A stretch of DNA of 64,000 bases from Thermus parvatiensis (GTDB taxonomy: Bacteria > Deinococcota > Deinococci > Deinococcales > Thermaceae). Made by a program: the position numbers and the translations under genes. The notes under the pieces are model-generated. The model was given only the letters and a program-made list of their open reading frames with translations, was not told the DNA's origin and searched no databases. Positions 16,632-25,521 of this stretch are shown one piece after another; positions within the stretch are counted from its first letter, which is position 1; the number at the start of each line of letters is the position of its first letter. The DNA lies in assembly GCF_001535545.1 (NCBI RefSeq), contig NZ_CP014141.1, positions 620,001-684,000 on the forward strand. Reading direction: 5' to 3'.

Positions 16632-18275
16632 CCGCTTCGCCGCCACTTCCTTTTGCAGCTCCCGCTTGAGGATCTTCCCCACGCTGGACTTGGGGAGGCT
16701 TTCGCGGAACTGGATGATGCGGGGGACCTTGTAGGCGGCAAGGTTCTGCCGGCAGAAGGCCTCGATGTCCTTTTCTGTGACCTTGCCGCGGTACTCCTCC
16801 TTGAGGACGAGGAAGGCGGCCACGGTTTCTCCCCGGTAGGGGTCGGGGACGCCCACCACGGCGGCTTCCTGGACGGCCTCGTGCTGGTAGAGGACTTCTT
16901 CCACCTCGCGGGGGTAGATGTTGTAGCCGCCGGCGATGATCATGTCTTTTTTGCGGTCCACGATGTAGAAGTAGCCGTCCTCGTCCATTTTGGCCATGTC
17001 GCCGGTGTAGAGCCAGCCGTCTTTGAGGGCCTTCTCTGTTTCTTCGGGGCGGTTCCAGTAGCCTTTCATGACGTTGGGGCCCTTGACGACGAGCTCGCCC
17101 ACCTCGCCTATGGGGACCTCCTTCCCTTCCTCGTCCACCACCTTGGCCTCCACGCCGGGGAAGGGGAGGCCCACGCTCCCCAGCTTGCGGGTCCCGTAGA
17201 GGGGGTTGCAGTGGGTCACGGGGCTGGCCTCGGTGAGGCCGTACCCCTCCACCAGCTTGGCCCCGGTGAGGGCCATGAAGCGCTCGGCCACCTCCAAAGG
17301 CAGGGGCGCCGAGCCGGAGATGCAGGCCCGCACGCTTTTCAGGTTCCGCTTCTCAATGCCGGGGAAGTTGTTGAAGGCCACGTAGAGGGTGGGCACCCCG
17401 GGGAAGAGGGTGACCCGGTGCTTCTCAATGGCCTCCACGATGGCCTTGATCTCGGGCCTGGGGAGGAGGACGAGCTTCGCCCCGCCCAGGAGGGCCAGGT
17501 TCATGGCCACGGTCATCCCGTAGACGTGGAAGAAGGGGATGGCCCCGAGGACCACCTCCTCCCCCTCCTTAAAGTCGGGGATCCAGGCCCGCACCTGGAG
17601 GGCGTTGGCGGAGAGGTTTTTGTGGGTGAGCATCGCCCCCTTGGCGAGGCCCGTGGTGCCCCCGGTGTACTGGAGGAGGGCGAGGTCGTCCAGGTCCAGG
17701 GGCACGGGGCGGGGCGTTCCGGGCCTGAGGAAGGCCCGCCAGGGGATGCCCTCGAGGGCCTTGGGGGCTTCCCCTTTCCGCCTGAGAAGGAGGGGGTAGA
17801 GGAGGTTCTTGGGGAAGGGGAGGTAGTCCTGAATCCCCGTGCGCACCACCTTCTCCACGGGCACCTCCCCCTTCACCTCCAGGTAGCGGGGGAGGAGCTG
17901 GTCCAGGATCACCAGGAAGCGGGCCCCGGCGTCTTTTAGCTGGTGCCGTAGCTCCCGTGGGGTGTACATGGGGTTGGTGTTCACCCCCACGCCCCCGGCG
18001 AGGAGGGTGCCGTAGAAGGCGATGACGAACTGGGGAGAGTTCGGGAGCATGAGGGCCACCCGATCCCCGGGCCTTAGCCCCGCTTCCTCTAGGCCCTTGG
18101 CGAAGGCCTCCACCTCGCGCCAGAGGGCCTCGTAGGTGAGACTTCGCCCCAAGAACTCCAGGGCCACCTTCTTGGGGAAGCGGCGGGCCGTCTCCGCCAG
18201 GGCCTCGGGAAGGAGCCGGGGCGCGGGGGCCTCCTTGGGGACCCCGGGATCGTAGTGGGCGTACCAGGGCTTCAT
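16629..18275 (-). CDS. fadD: Long-chain fatty acid--CoA ligase, FadD type
   Basis: 548 residues, full length. Adenylate-forming enzyme activating fatty acids to acyl-CoA. P-loop QYTGGTTGLAKGAMLTHKN, AMP-binding YGLTEASP, hinge TGDMAKMDEDGYFYIVDRKKD, fatty-acyl signature MIIAGGYNIYPREVE, and catalytic Lys in KSSVGKILKRE. The ATG has AAGGAGGTG 5 nt upstream. With the crotonase at 14.1 kb it indicates fatty acid degradation, though the two are not in one operon. Confidence 0.95.
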   Translation of the reverse strand: MKPWYAHYDPGVPKEAPAPRLLPEALAETARRFPKKVALEFLGRSLTYEALWREVEAFAKGLEEAGLRPGDRVALMLPNSPQFVIAFYGTLLAGGVGVNTNPMYTPRELRHQLKDAGARFLVILDQLLPRYLEVKGEVPVEKVVRTGIQDYLPFPKNLLYPLLLRRKGEAPKALEGIPWRAFLRPGTPRPVPLDLDDLALLQYTGGTTGLAKGAMLTHKNLSANALQVRAWIPDFKEGEEVVLGAIPFFHVYGMTVAMNLALLGGAKLVLLPRPEIKAIVEAIEKHRVTLFPGVPTLYVAFNNFPGIEKRNLKSVRACISGSAPLPLEVAERFMALTGAKLVEGYGLTEASPVTHCNPLYGTRKLGSVGLPFPGVEAKVVDEEGKEVPIGEVGELVVKGPNVMKGYWNRPEETEKALKDGWLYTGDMAKMDEDGYFYIVDRKKDMIIAGGYNIYPREVEEVLYQHEAVQEAAVVGVPDPYRGETVAAFLVLKEEYRGKVTEKDIEAFCRQNLAAYKVPRIIQFRESLPKSSVGKILKRELQKEVAAKR

Positions 18276-18349
18276 GGCACCTCCTTGAACCGGGTCAAAG
18301 CTTACCCCCGGACTCCGCCCCGGGGCAAGCCCGGCCAGGGCTAGGGGCC

Positions 18350-19303
18350 TTAGCGCCGGAAGTACCGGTAGGGCGGGCCCTCCCGCCCCACCGCCCCCTC
18401 CTCCCGGAGGTACTCCAGGTGGGCCAGGGTCTCGGCGAAGGCGAAGCGCCGGCCCGCCAGGTCCAGCTCCTGGGGAAAGAGGTGGAGGGAGAGCTCCCAG
18501 GCGGTTTTGGGTCCGTCCAGGAGGGCAAGGAGGGCCTCGAGGCGGGCCTTATGGTGGGCTTTGAGCTCCTCCGCCCTTTGCCGCACGTTCCCAATGGGGC
18601 CGAAGTGCCCGGCGTAGGCCACCCTGGCCCCCAGGCCCGCCAGGCGGTCCAGGGAGCGGAGGAAGTCCTTGAGGGGGTTTTCCCGGGTGTAGGCCCAAAG
18701 CCCCACGTTGGGGGAGACCTTTTCCAGGAGGGCGTCCCCCGCGAGGAGCACCCCCTCCTCCTCCAGGTAGAAGGCCGCGTGCCCGTCCGCATGCCCCGGG
18801 GTCCAGAGGACCCTAAGCCGCTTCCCCGCCACCTCCAGCGCCTCCCCGTCCCTCAGGGGGAGGGGGTTTTGCGGCGGGTAGACCCGCTCCCTCGTCTTCT
18901 CCACCGTCTCCCGGATGCCCTGGAGGGCGCTTTCCGGGGTGCCGTGGTCCAGGAAGAGCCGGATGGAGGCTTTGGCGAAGGCCTCGGGCTCCCGCCAGAA
19001 GCGGTGGCCCCGGGGAAACTCCTCCTCGTGGAGGTAGACCTTGGCCCCCAGGCCCTCAAAGAAGCCGGAGAGGCCATAGTGGTCCGGGTGGTGGTGGGTG
19101 AGGAGGACGGTTTTCACGTCCTGGAAGCAAAGGCCAAGCTCCGCCAAGAAAAGTTCCAAAGCCCCCCGGGCAGCCCGGGTGCCGAGGGCGGTGTCCACGA
19201 GGGCCACCTCCCCGTCCCCTTGGAGGAGGTAGAGGTTCACCGTCTTCAAGGGGTAGGGGATGGGGACGGGAAGGAGGTAGAGGCCGGGGAGGAGTTCCCT
19301 CAC
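18350..19303 (-). CDS. Metallo-beta-lactamase fold hydrolase
   Basis: 317 residues. The zinc motif THHHPDHYG (about 73-81) plus His in TPGHADGHAAFYL, Asp in LLAGDALL and His in YAGHFGPIGN give the full metal set of glyoxalase II-like hydrolases. The C-terminal 90 residues form an all-helical/winged domain as in LACTB2-type proteins. The GTG start at 19303 overlaps the upstream stop as GTGA, so it is coupled to the phosphohexomutase-like gene. Substrate not identifiable. Confidence 0.85.
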   Translation of the reverse strand: MRELLPGLYLLPVPIPYPLKTVNLYLLQGDGEVALVDTALGTRAARGALELFLAELGLCFQDVKTVLLTHHHPDHYGLSGFFEGLGAKVYLHEEEFPRGHRFWREPEAFAKASIRLFLDHGTPESALQGIRETVEKTRERVYPPQNPLPLRDGEALEVAGKRLRVLWTPGHADGHAAFYLEEEGVLLAGDALLEKVSPNVGLWAYTRENPLKDFLRSLDRLAGLGARVAYAGHFGPIGNVRQRAEELKAHHKARLEALLALLDGPKTAWELSLHLFPQELDLAGRRFAFAETLAHLEYLREEGAVGREGPPYRYFRR

Positions 19304-20186
19304 AGGAGCACCCCCATGAGGAGGAGGGCTGCCAAGAAGGGGTCGGGCTCCTCCAGGTGCCAAGGGAAGCGGTAGGCCCCCTCCCCCAGGGCCTCCACCT
19401 CCCGGCCCTGGGCCGCCTCCCGGAGGCGGGCCAGGGCCTGGTCCTCGGGAGGGCCTCCCCCCCCGGGAGGTAGACGGCAAGCCGGTCGGCGTCCCCGTCC
19501 AGGGCGAGGCCCAAGGCGGGGGGTTTGGCCTCGCGGAGGAGGAGGCGGAGGGTCTTCAGGTGTTCCGGCCTCGGGTCCGGTGCCACCCCGTAGAAGAGGG
19601 GGTGGGGGAGGGGGTGGAGCTCCCGGAGCTCCACGGGGGCCTCGAGGCGCTTCAGGACCTGGCCCAAAACCCCGCCGCCCGCCCCGCCCATGGCGTCCAG
19701 GTAGACCACGCCCCGCTTGAAGGCGAGGCCCTGGGCGCTCTTCCGAAGGTGGTCCAGGTAGCCCCGGCGCACTTCCAGCGGGGCGAAGGGCCCCGGGGGA
19801 GGGGGGCTTAGGGGGACCACCTCCTTCCCGGGGAGGGGCTTCCCCGGGGCTAGGCGGAGCTTCACCCCTTGGAAGGCGGGGGGCCGGCGGCTTCCCGTGA
19901 GGTAGAAGCCCGCCGCCTCCTTGGCCTTTAGGGCGAAGCCGAAGAAGGGGAGGGGTGCGGGGCCCTCGAGGAGGTGCACCTCGAGGCCGAGCCCCGCGAG
20001 CACCCCGGCGGCGTGCTCCGCCATCTCCCGGGCGAGGAAACGGGCGTCGTGCCCCACCACCACCCGAAGGATTCCTTCCGCCTGGAGGCGTTTCCCGAAG
20101 CCCGCCGCCACCTCCCCCAGGGCCTGGAAGGTGAAGCCCCGGGCCATCTCCCCTACGAAGCCGTCTTGCGTGGCCACAAGCTCCAT
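19300..20186 (-). CDS. Shortened phosphohexomutase-like protein (one frame break)
   Basis: About 295 residues after repair, against about 450 for phosphoglucomutase/phosphomannomutase. Seen: TQDGFVGEMARGFTF, VVVGHDARFLAREMA (domain 1), a phosphoserine-loop position reduced to LTGSRRPPAFQGVKL (Ser99), and the metal loop LDGDADRLAV (230-239). After this the usual sugar-binding (GEY/F) and phosphate-binding domains are missing. The frame breaks in a C8 run (19457-19464); restoring one base gives a tail ending LLMGVLL. It may be regulatory, partnered or degenerate. The ATG is 7 nt after TAGACT. Confidence 0.7.
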
Positions 20187-20193
20187 GCCCTAA

Positions 20194-20217
20194 AGTCTAC
20201 CCTGCGCGTGGTAGACT
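20194..20217. promoter_or_regulatory. Symmetric divergent promoter of the phosphohexomutase-like gene and uvrD
   Basis: AGTCTACC (20194-20201) and GGTAGACT (20210-20217) are perfect inverted arms 8 nt apart. Each arm carries a TAGACT -10 box pointing outwards: 7 nt before ATG 20186 and 6 nt before GTG 20224. Confidence 0.7.
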
Positions 20218-20223
20218 CTCCCC

Positions 20224-22305
20224 GTGAGCGACGCCCTCCTAGCCTCCCTCAACGAGGCCCAACGCCAGGCGGTCCTTCACTTTGAGGGGCCTGCCCTGGT
20301 GGTGGCCGGGGCGGGGAGCGGAAAAACCCGCACCGTGGTCCACCGGGTGGCCTACCTCGTTGCCCGCCGGGGGGTCTTTCCCTCGGAGATCCTGGCCGTC
20401 ACCTTCACCAACAAGGCCGCGGAGGAGATGCGGGAGCGCCTCCGGGGGCTGGTCCCGGGGGCGGGGGAGGTCTGGGTCTCCACCTTCCACGCCGCCGCGC
20501 TAAGGATCCTCCGCGTCTACGGGGAGCGGGTGGGCTTAAGACCCGGTTTCGTGGTCTACGACGAGGACGACCAGACCGCCCTCCTCAAGGAGGTCCTGAA
20601 GGAGCTCGCCCTCTCGGCCCGGCCCGGCCCCATCAAGGCCCTTTTGGACCGGGCGAAGAACCGGGGCGTGGGCCTTAAGGCCCTCCTCGGCGAGCTTCCC
20701 GAGTACTACGCCGGGCTTTCCCGGGGAAGGCTTGGGGACGTCCTGGTGCGCTACCAGGAGGCCCTTAAGGCCCAGGGGGCCTTGGACTTCGGGGACATCC
20801 TCCTCTACGCCCTGAGGCTTTTAGAGGAGGACGAGGAGGTCCTCAGGCTTGTGCGCAAGCGGGCCCGCTTCATCCACGTGGACGAGTACCAGGACACGAG
20901 CCCCGTCCAGTACCGCTTCACCCGGCTTCTCGCTGGAGAGGAGGCCAACCTCATGGCCGTGGGCGACCCCGACCAGGGGATCTACTCCTTCCGGGCGGCG
21001 GACATCAAGAACATCCTGGACTTCACCCGGGACTACCCCGAGGCCCGGGTCTACCGCCTGGAGGAGAACTACCGCTCCACCGAGGCCATTCTCCGCCTCG
21101 CCAACGCCGTGATCGTGAAGAACGCCCTCCGCCTGGAAAAGGCCCTGCGCCCGGTGAAGCGGGGCGGGGAGCCCGTGCGCCTTTACCGGGCGGAGGACGC
21201 CCGGGAGGAGGCCCGCTTCGTGGCCGAGGAGATCGCCCGGCTCGGCCCCCCTTGGGACCGGTACGCCGTTCTTTACCGCACCAACGCCCAAAGCCGCCTT
21301 CTGGAGCAGGCCTTGGCGGGGCGGGGGATCCCGGCGCGGGTGGTGGGGGGTGTGGGCTTCTTTGAAAGGGCCGAGGTCAAGGACCTCCTGGCCTACGCCC
21401 GCCTCGCCCTCAACCCCCTGGACGCCGTGAGCCTGAAGCGGGTCCTGAACACCCCCCCTCGGGGCATCGGCCCGGCCACCTGGGCCAGGGTGCAGCTCCT
21501 CGCCCAGGAGAAGGGGCTTCCTCCCTGGGAGGCCCTGAAGGAGGCGGCGAGGACCTCTTCCCGCGCCGAGCCCCTTAGGCATTTCGTCGCCTTGGTGGAG
21601 GAGCTCCAGGACCTGGTCTTCGGCCCCGCCGAGGCCTTCTTCCGCCACCTCCTCGAGGCCACCGACTACCCCACCTACCTCCGGGAGGCCTACCCCGAGG
21701 ACGCCGAGGACCGCCTGGAAAACGTGGAGGAGCTCCTAAGGGCGGCCAAGGAGGCGGAGGACCTGCAGGACTTCCTGGACAAGGTGGCCCTCACCGCCAA
21801 GGCGGAGGAGCCCGCCGAGGCGGAAGGAAAGGTCGCCCTCATGACCCTGCACAACGCCAAGGGGCTGGAGTTCCCCGTGGTCTTCCTCGTGGGGGTGGAG
21901 GAGGGGCTTCTGCCCCACCGCAACTCCGTAAGCACCCTTGAGGGCCTGGAGGAGGAGCGCCGCCTCTTCTACGTGGGCATCACCCGGGCCCAGGAAAGGC
22001 TCTACCTCTCCCACGCCGAGGAGCGGGAGGTCTACGGCAGGCGGGAGCCCGCCCGGCCGAGCCGCTTTCTGGAGGAGGTGGAGGAGGGGCTATATGAGGT
22101 GTACGACCCCTACCGCGTCCCCAAACCCGCCCCTCCGCCCCACCGCCCAAGGCCCGGGGCCTTCCGGGGCGGGGAGCGGGTGGTCCACCCCCGGTTCGGC
22201 CCCGGCACCGTGGTGGCGGCCCAGGGGGACGAGGTCACGGTCCACTTTGAAGGGTTCGGGCTCAAGCGCCTTTCCCTTAAGTACGCGGAGCTTAGGCCGG
22301 CATGA
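20224..22305 (+). CDS. uvrD: ATP-dependent DNA helicase UvrD/PcrA
   Basis: 693 residues, SF1A 3'-5' helicase acting with UvrABC and MutL-type repair. Q-motif LNEAQRQAV (9-17), Walker A AGAGSGKT (28-35), Ia VTFTNKAAEEM, motif II VDEYQDTS, motif III GDPDQGIYSFRAAD, motif IV ENYRST, motif V TLHNAKGLEFPVVFL, motif VI LFYVGITRAQ. The C-terminal 50 residues (VVHPRFGPGTVV) form the Tudor-like domain that binds RNA polymerase in PcrA. The GTG start is 6 nt after TAGACT. The next gene overlaps by 4 nt (ATGA). Confidence 0.96.
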   Translation: MSDALLASLNEAQRQAVLHFEGPALVVAGAGSGKTRTVVHRVAYLVARRGVFPSEILAVTFTNKAAEEMRERLRGLVPGAGEVWVSTFHAAALRILRVYGERVGLRPGFVVYDEDDQTALLKEVLKELALSARPGPIKALLDRAKNRGVGLKALLGELPEYYAGLSRGRLGDVLVRYQEALKAQGALDFGDILLYALRLLEEDEEVLRLVRKRARFIHVDEYQDTSPVQYRFTRLLAGEEANLMAVGDPDQGIYSFRAADIKNILDFTRDYPEARVYRLEENYRSTEAILRLANAVIVKNALRLEKALRPVKRGGEPVRLYRAEDAREEARFVAEEIARLGPPWDRYAVLYRTNAQSRLLEQALAGRGIPARVVGGVGFFERAEVKDLLAYARLALNPLDAVSLKRVLNTPPRGIGPATWARVQLLAQEKGLPPWEALKEAARTSSRAEPLRHFVALVEELQDLVFGPAEAFFRHLLEATDYPTYLREAYPEDAEDRLENVEELLRAAKEAEDLQDFLDKVALTAKAEEPAEAEGKVALMTLHNAKGLEFPVVFLVGVEEGLLPHRNSVSTLEGLEEERRLFYVGITRAQERLYLSHAEEREVYGRREPARPSRFLEEVEEGLYEVYDPYRVPKPAPPPHRPRPGAFRGGERVVHPRFGPGTVVAAQGDEVTVHFEGFGLKRLSLKYAELRPA

Positions 22306-23024
22306 GGGCGCTCGCCTCCACCCCCCGCCCGGTCCTCTACCTGCACCGGGGCGGGGGCGGCTTTTTTGACCTCCTCCTCGCCCAGGTGGCCGCGGCCCGG
22401 CTGCCCCTCTTCCTTCACCCCGTGGCCATGGAGGAGGGGTGGGAGGCCTTCCTCCCCTGCCTCAAGGGGCTCGGCTTCGCCGGGGCGGTTCTGGAAGAGG
22501 CCGCTTCCGTGCCCGAGGGGGTCCGCCTCGAGGCCGAGGCCGGCCTGGCCGGGCGGGTGGACCTCCTCGTCCCCACGGGCGGGGAGCTTCTCGGCCAGTA
22601 CACCGAGGGCGTCGCCCTGGAAAGGCTCCTCGCCCAGCGGTTTCCCGGGGCCCGGGCCTTGTGGCTTGGGGCCCTCCGCTTTGACCTCGCCCCCTTCCTC
22701 CGGGGCCTCGGCGAGGTCCACGTGGCCGCCCCGAGCTACGCCGAGGGGGATGCTTTCCTCGCCCGCCTCTCCCCTCCCCTCCGGGGCCGGGTGGCCCTCC
22801 GCCCTGAGGAGGTGCGGGCCTTGGTCCTCCGGGTGGACCTCCTTCTTCTCAACACGCCCCGCCCTCCCCTGGACCTGGCCCAGCCCTACCACGCCGCCTT
22901 GGCCCTCGTCCCCGGGGCCCAGGCCGTGGCCGAGCGGGTCCAGCTCTTCCTCGGACCGGAGGACCTCTGGGCCCAGCGGGTCTGGGCCGTCCTCGAGGGC
23001 CTGGGGCACACCCCCTTGGGCTAG
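22302..23024 (+). CDS. Hypothetical protein, weakly shikimate dehydrogenase-like
   Basis: 240 residues, translationally coupled to uvrD (ATGA). No firm family. The run LAGRVDLLVPTGGELLGQ, then YTEGVALERLL, then ARALWLGAL, resembles the shikimate dehydrogenase pattern (N-T-V, G-x-x-x-G-x-N-T-D-G, then the nucleotide fold). The catalytic Lys/Asp and the GAGGA loop are not visible, so it would be a degenerate, probably non-catalytic relative. It could equally be an unrelated Rossmann-like protein. Confidence 0.5.
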   Translation: MRALASTPRPVLYLHRGGGGFFDLLLAQVAAARLPLFLHPVAMEEGWEAFLPCLKGLGFAGAVLEEAASVPEGVRLEAEAGLAGRVDLLVPTGGELLGQYTEGVALERLLAQRFPGARALWLGALRFDLAPFLRGLGEVHVAAPSYAEGDAFLARLSPPLRGRVALRPEEVRALVLRVDLLLLNTPRPPLDLAQPYHAALALVPGAQAVAERVQLFLGPEDLWAQRVWAVLEGLGHTPLG

Positions 23025-23031
23025 GGAGCGC

Positions 23032-23643
23032 CTAGAAGAGGTAGAAGAGGGCCCGCCCCGCTTCTATCCGCACCTGTATGGGCCCCAGGGCCTCGTTTTC
23101 CAGGGTGCGGCTGGTGGCTTTTAGGGCCGTGGGGGGAAGGTCCCACCGGGCCCCCTCCACCCCTAGGGTGGCCTCGGGGAAGGGGAGGAGGCTGAAGGGG
23201 GTGCCGGGTTTTAGGGGAAAGGCGTGGAGGCCGGGAAGGAGGGGGAAGGCCCGGGCGAGCCCGTCCGTGAGCTCCGCCCGCACCCCCTTCGCCACAAGGA
23301 GGAAGGCGAGTTCCAGGTGGACCAGGGTGTGGTCCAGCCGCCCTCCCAAGGCGCCCAAAAGGAGCACCTCTTCCGCACCCATCTCCAGGGCCTTCCGCAG
23401 GAGGGCCTCCCCGTCCGTGAGGTCCTTTTCCCGGGGAAGGACCTCCTTGGGCGCGGGGAGGGCCTCCTGGAGCCAGGGGGGGCTTGAGTCAAAGTCCCCG
23501 AGCCAAAGCTCCGGGGTAAGCCCCAAGGCGAGGGCGTGCCGCCCCCCAGAGTCCGCTGCCAGGAGGCGGTAGCCCTTAAGCCTTTCCTTCAAGGCCTCCG
23601 TGGCCAGGAGGGGGCCGCCCAGGAGGAGGGCGAAGCGCCTCAT
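23032..23643 (-). CDS. Thiamine pyrophosphokinase family protein
   Basis: 203 residues. Transfers pyrophosphate from ATP to thiamine. Seen: LLAADSGGRHALALGLTP, LWLGDFDSS (catalytic Asp pair), REKDLTDGEALLRKA, LLGALGGRLDHTLVHL; these are the standard TPK motifs. The C-terminal half is a small beta domain, as in the family. The ATG at 23643 overlaps the stop of the ABC ATPase upstream (ATGA), so the pair may concern thiamine or another imported nutrient. I see no THI-box riboswitch sequence nearby. Confidence 0.88.
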   Translation of the reverse strand: MRRFALLLGGPLLATEALKERLKGYRLLAADSGGRHALALGLTPELWLGDFDSSPPWLQEALPAPKEVLPREKDLTDGEALLRKALEMGAEEVLLLGALGGRLDHTLVHLELAFLLVAKGVRAELTDGLARAFPLLPGLHAFPLKPGTPFSLLPFPEATLGVEGARWDLPPTALKATSRTLENEALGPIQVRIEAGRALFYLF

Positions 23644-24589
23644 CCCTCCAAGGGTACCGCCTGGGCGGGGTCCAGGCGGAGGGCTAGGGGGGCGCCTTCT
23701 TCCGGGCCCTCGGGGGCCTCGAGGTAGAGCCTGACCCCCCCTACCCGCACCCATAGCCCCACCCGGGGCCCGAAGAAAAGCCGCTCCTCCACCACCCCTT
23801 CCAGGCTCCCTCCGAGGGCGAGGGCCTTGGGGGAAGGAGGTGGGCTTTTGGGGGAAGCCCTAGGGCCTCGCTTTCTTTGGGGGAGAGAAGGTTCTTGTGC
23901 CCCAGGAAGCGGGCGGTCCAGGTGTCCTTGGGGCGGGCGTAGACCTCCTCGGGCCGGCCCACCTGGACCAGGCGCCCCTCCCGCAGAAGGGCCACCCGGT
24001 GGGCGAGGAGGAAGGCCTCCCCCTGGTCGTGGGTCACGAGGAGGGTGGTGACCCCTTCCTCCTTGAGCGTGCGGCGCAGGAAGAAGAGGAGCTCTTCCCG
24101 AAGCCTCAGGTCCAGGGCCCCTAAGGGCTCGTCCAGGAGGAGGAGCCTGGGCCTAGGGGCCAGGGCCCGGGCCAGGGCCACCCTCTGTTGCTCGCCCCCG
24201 GAAAGCTCCTGGGGGCGCTTCCTGGCGAGAGGGGTGAGCTCCATGCGCTTGAGGAGCTCCCGCACCCGCCCCTCTCTCGCCTCCCTTGGCCAGCGGGCCT
24301 CCACAAGGCCGAAGGCGACGTTTTCCTCCACGGTGAGGTGGGGGAAGAGGGCGTAGTCCTGGAAGAGGAAGCCCACCTTCCGCCTTTCCGGGGGAAGGGG
24401 GGTGAGGTCCTCGCCCAGGAAGCGCACGAAGCCCCTATCGGGCTTAAGGAGCCCGGCCACGAGCCTGAGCAGGGTGCTCTTCCCGCTTCCCGAGGGTCCG
24501 AGGAGGGCCAGGGTCTCGCCCTCGGCCACGGAGAGGGCCACGGAGAGGCGGAACCCGGGGAAGGCCTTTTCCAGGGAAAGCTCCAGCAC
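23640..24589 (-). CDS. ABC transporter ATP-binding protein, CysA/FbpC/PotA type (one frame break)
   Basis: About 316 residues. Walker [29 protein letters not shown], signature LSGGEQQRVALARAL, Walker B LLLLDEPLGALD, switch VTHDQGEA; then a C-terminal regulatory (TOBE-like) region. The frame breaks in a G5 run (23829-23833). Adding one base gives HLLPPKALALGGSLEG and a run to TGA at 23640, overlapping the thiamine pyrophosphokinase ATG. GTG 24589 follows TTTAAT by 6 nt. Because of the neighbour, a thiamine (ThiQ-like) role is possible; iron, sulfate or polyamine import fits equally. No permease is in view. Confidence 0.85.
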
Positions 24590-24643
24590 CCTCCCATTAA
24601 ACCGGAAGGGCCCGGGGAAGCGCCCAGGCCCCTTTACCGGGGT

Positions 24644-24671
24644 CCCCACGCCGGCCTGGGCCAGCATGGGG
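24644..24671 (-). terminator. Terminator hairpin of cycA
   Basis: Arms 24644-24655 and 24660-24671 pair with two mismatched positions that are G-U or C-A in RNA, around a 4-nt loop. It starts 6 nt past the cycA stop and resembles the hairpin at 542-569. Confidence 0.65.
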
Positions 24672-24676
24672 TGGGG

Positions 24677-25123
24677 TTAATTCAGGCCGAGCTTCTTCCG
24701 CTCTTCCAGAACCTGCTGGGGGGTGAGCTTCTTGGCCCGGAGCTTCTTCACCTCCTTGGCGGTGAAGGGCTTGAAGCCCTTGACCTTCTTGGCGTCGCCC
24801 CAGGCGGTGGCGATGTGGTTGAGGACGGCGGCGATCTCCTCGTCCTTGAGCTGGGCGAAGGAGGGCATGACGCCGTTGTACTTCACGCCCTTGACCTCAA
24901 TCTGGCCCTGGAGGCCGTAGAGAAGGACCAGGATGAGGTACTCCCTACCGCCTTCCTTGGCGAGGATCTCCGCCACATGCCCGGCCAGGGGCGGGAAGGC
25001 CCCGGGGATGCCCTGCCCGTTCGCCTGGTGGCACCCCGCGCACTGCTGGTAGAGCTTGGCGCCGTCCGTCTGGGCCAGGGCTAGGCCGCCGAGCAGGCAG
25101 AGAGTCATAAGCATCCGCTTCAT
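24677..25123 (-). CDS. cycA: Cytochrome c-552
   Basis: 148 residues. A signal peptide (MKRMLMTLCLLGGLALA, cleaved before QTDGAK) is followed by the soluble monoheme cytochrome that carries electrons to the ba3 oxidase. Heme motif CAGCH; axial Met in KYNGVMPSFAQ; the long C-terminal extension (KLRAKKLTPQQVL) that wraps the heme in Thermus c-552 is present. The sequence closely matches the known T. thermophilus protein with scattered substitutions. GGAGGGTAAAG precedes the ATG. It faces ccdA and the ccm operon, which attach its heme. Confidence 0.96.
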   Translation of the reverse strand: MKRMLMTLCLLGGLALAQTDGAKLYQQCAGCHQANGQGIPGAFPPLAGHVAEILAKEGGREYLILVLLYGLQGQIEVKGVKYNGVMPSFAQLKDEEIAAVLNHIATAWGDAKKVKGFKPFTAKEVKKLRAKKLTPQQVLEERKKLGLN

Positions 25124-25185
25124 CTTTACCCTCCAGGGTATAGGGTAGAGGCCCCTGCGGAGTGGCGTCAAGGGAAAAGGGTTAA

Positions 25186-25512
25186 CCTGGCCTTAAGGGC
25201 CTTACCCTGGGCCTTGGCCTCTCCACCACCCCGGACACGGAGCCCGTGGAGAAGGCCATCGGCAACTACTGGCCCTACGCCACCACGCTTTTTGACTACA
25301 TCCGCCGGGCCATGCCCTTCGGCCAGGGGGGGACGCTTACGGACGAGGAAGTCTACCACCTTATGGCCTTCCTCCTCTACATGAACGGGATCATTGACGC
25401 CGGCACCCCCGTGAACCAGAAGACCCTCCCCCAGATCCGGATGCCCGCCCGGGAGCTTTTGGAGTTGGACCCCGAAACCCGGCGCCGCTTCCACTGGCTC
25501 ACCCTGCCCTAG
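25186..25512 (+). pseudogene. Remnant of a SoxD-like c-type cytochrome (heme part missing)
   Basis: From a stop at 25183-25185 the frame reads GLSTTPDTEPVEKAIGNYW, then YATTLFDYIRRAMPF, LTDEEVYHLMAFLLYMNGII and KTLPQIRMP. This is the C-terminal half of SoxD/sulfite dehydrogenase-type cytochromes (the NYWPYATTLFDYIRRAMP block is diagnostic). No CXXCH lies upstream, so the N-terminal signal and heme-binding half are gone. GTG 25240 is the only likely start and would give a 90-residue heme-less product. It ends 9 nt before ccdA. Decay or an old deletion between cycA and ccdA is the simplest view. Confidence 0.7.
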
Positions 25513-25521
25513 GATGGAGGT

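Noticed and set aside
16515-17939. 474-codon open frame on the plus strand
   Set aside because: It lies antisense to fadD, whose motifs are all present. The frame is His/Gly/Val-rich, a mirror of GC-rich codons, and carries no recognisable motif.
23000-25200. TPP riboswitch near the thiamine pyrophosphokinase/ABC pair
   Set aside because: No CUGAGA...ACC/GAU THI-box pattern found, and the ABC gene has a leaderless-type start.
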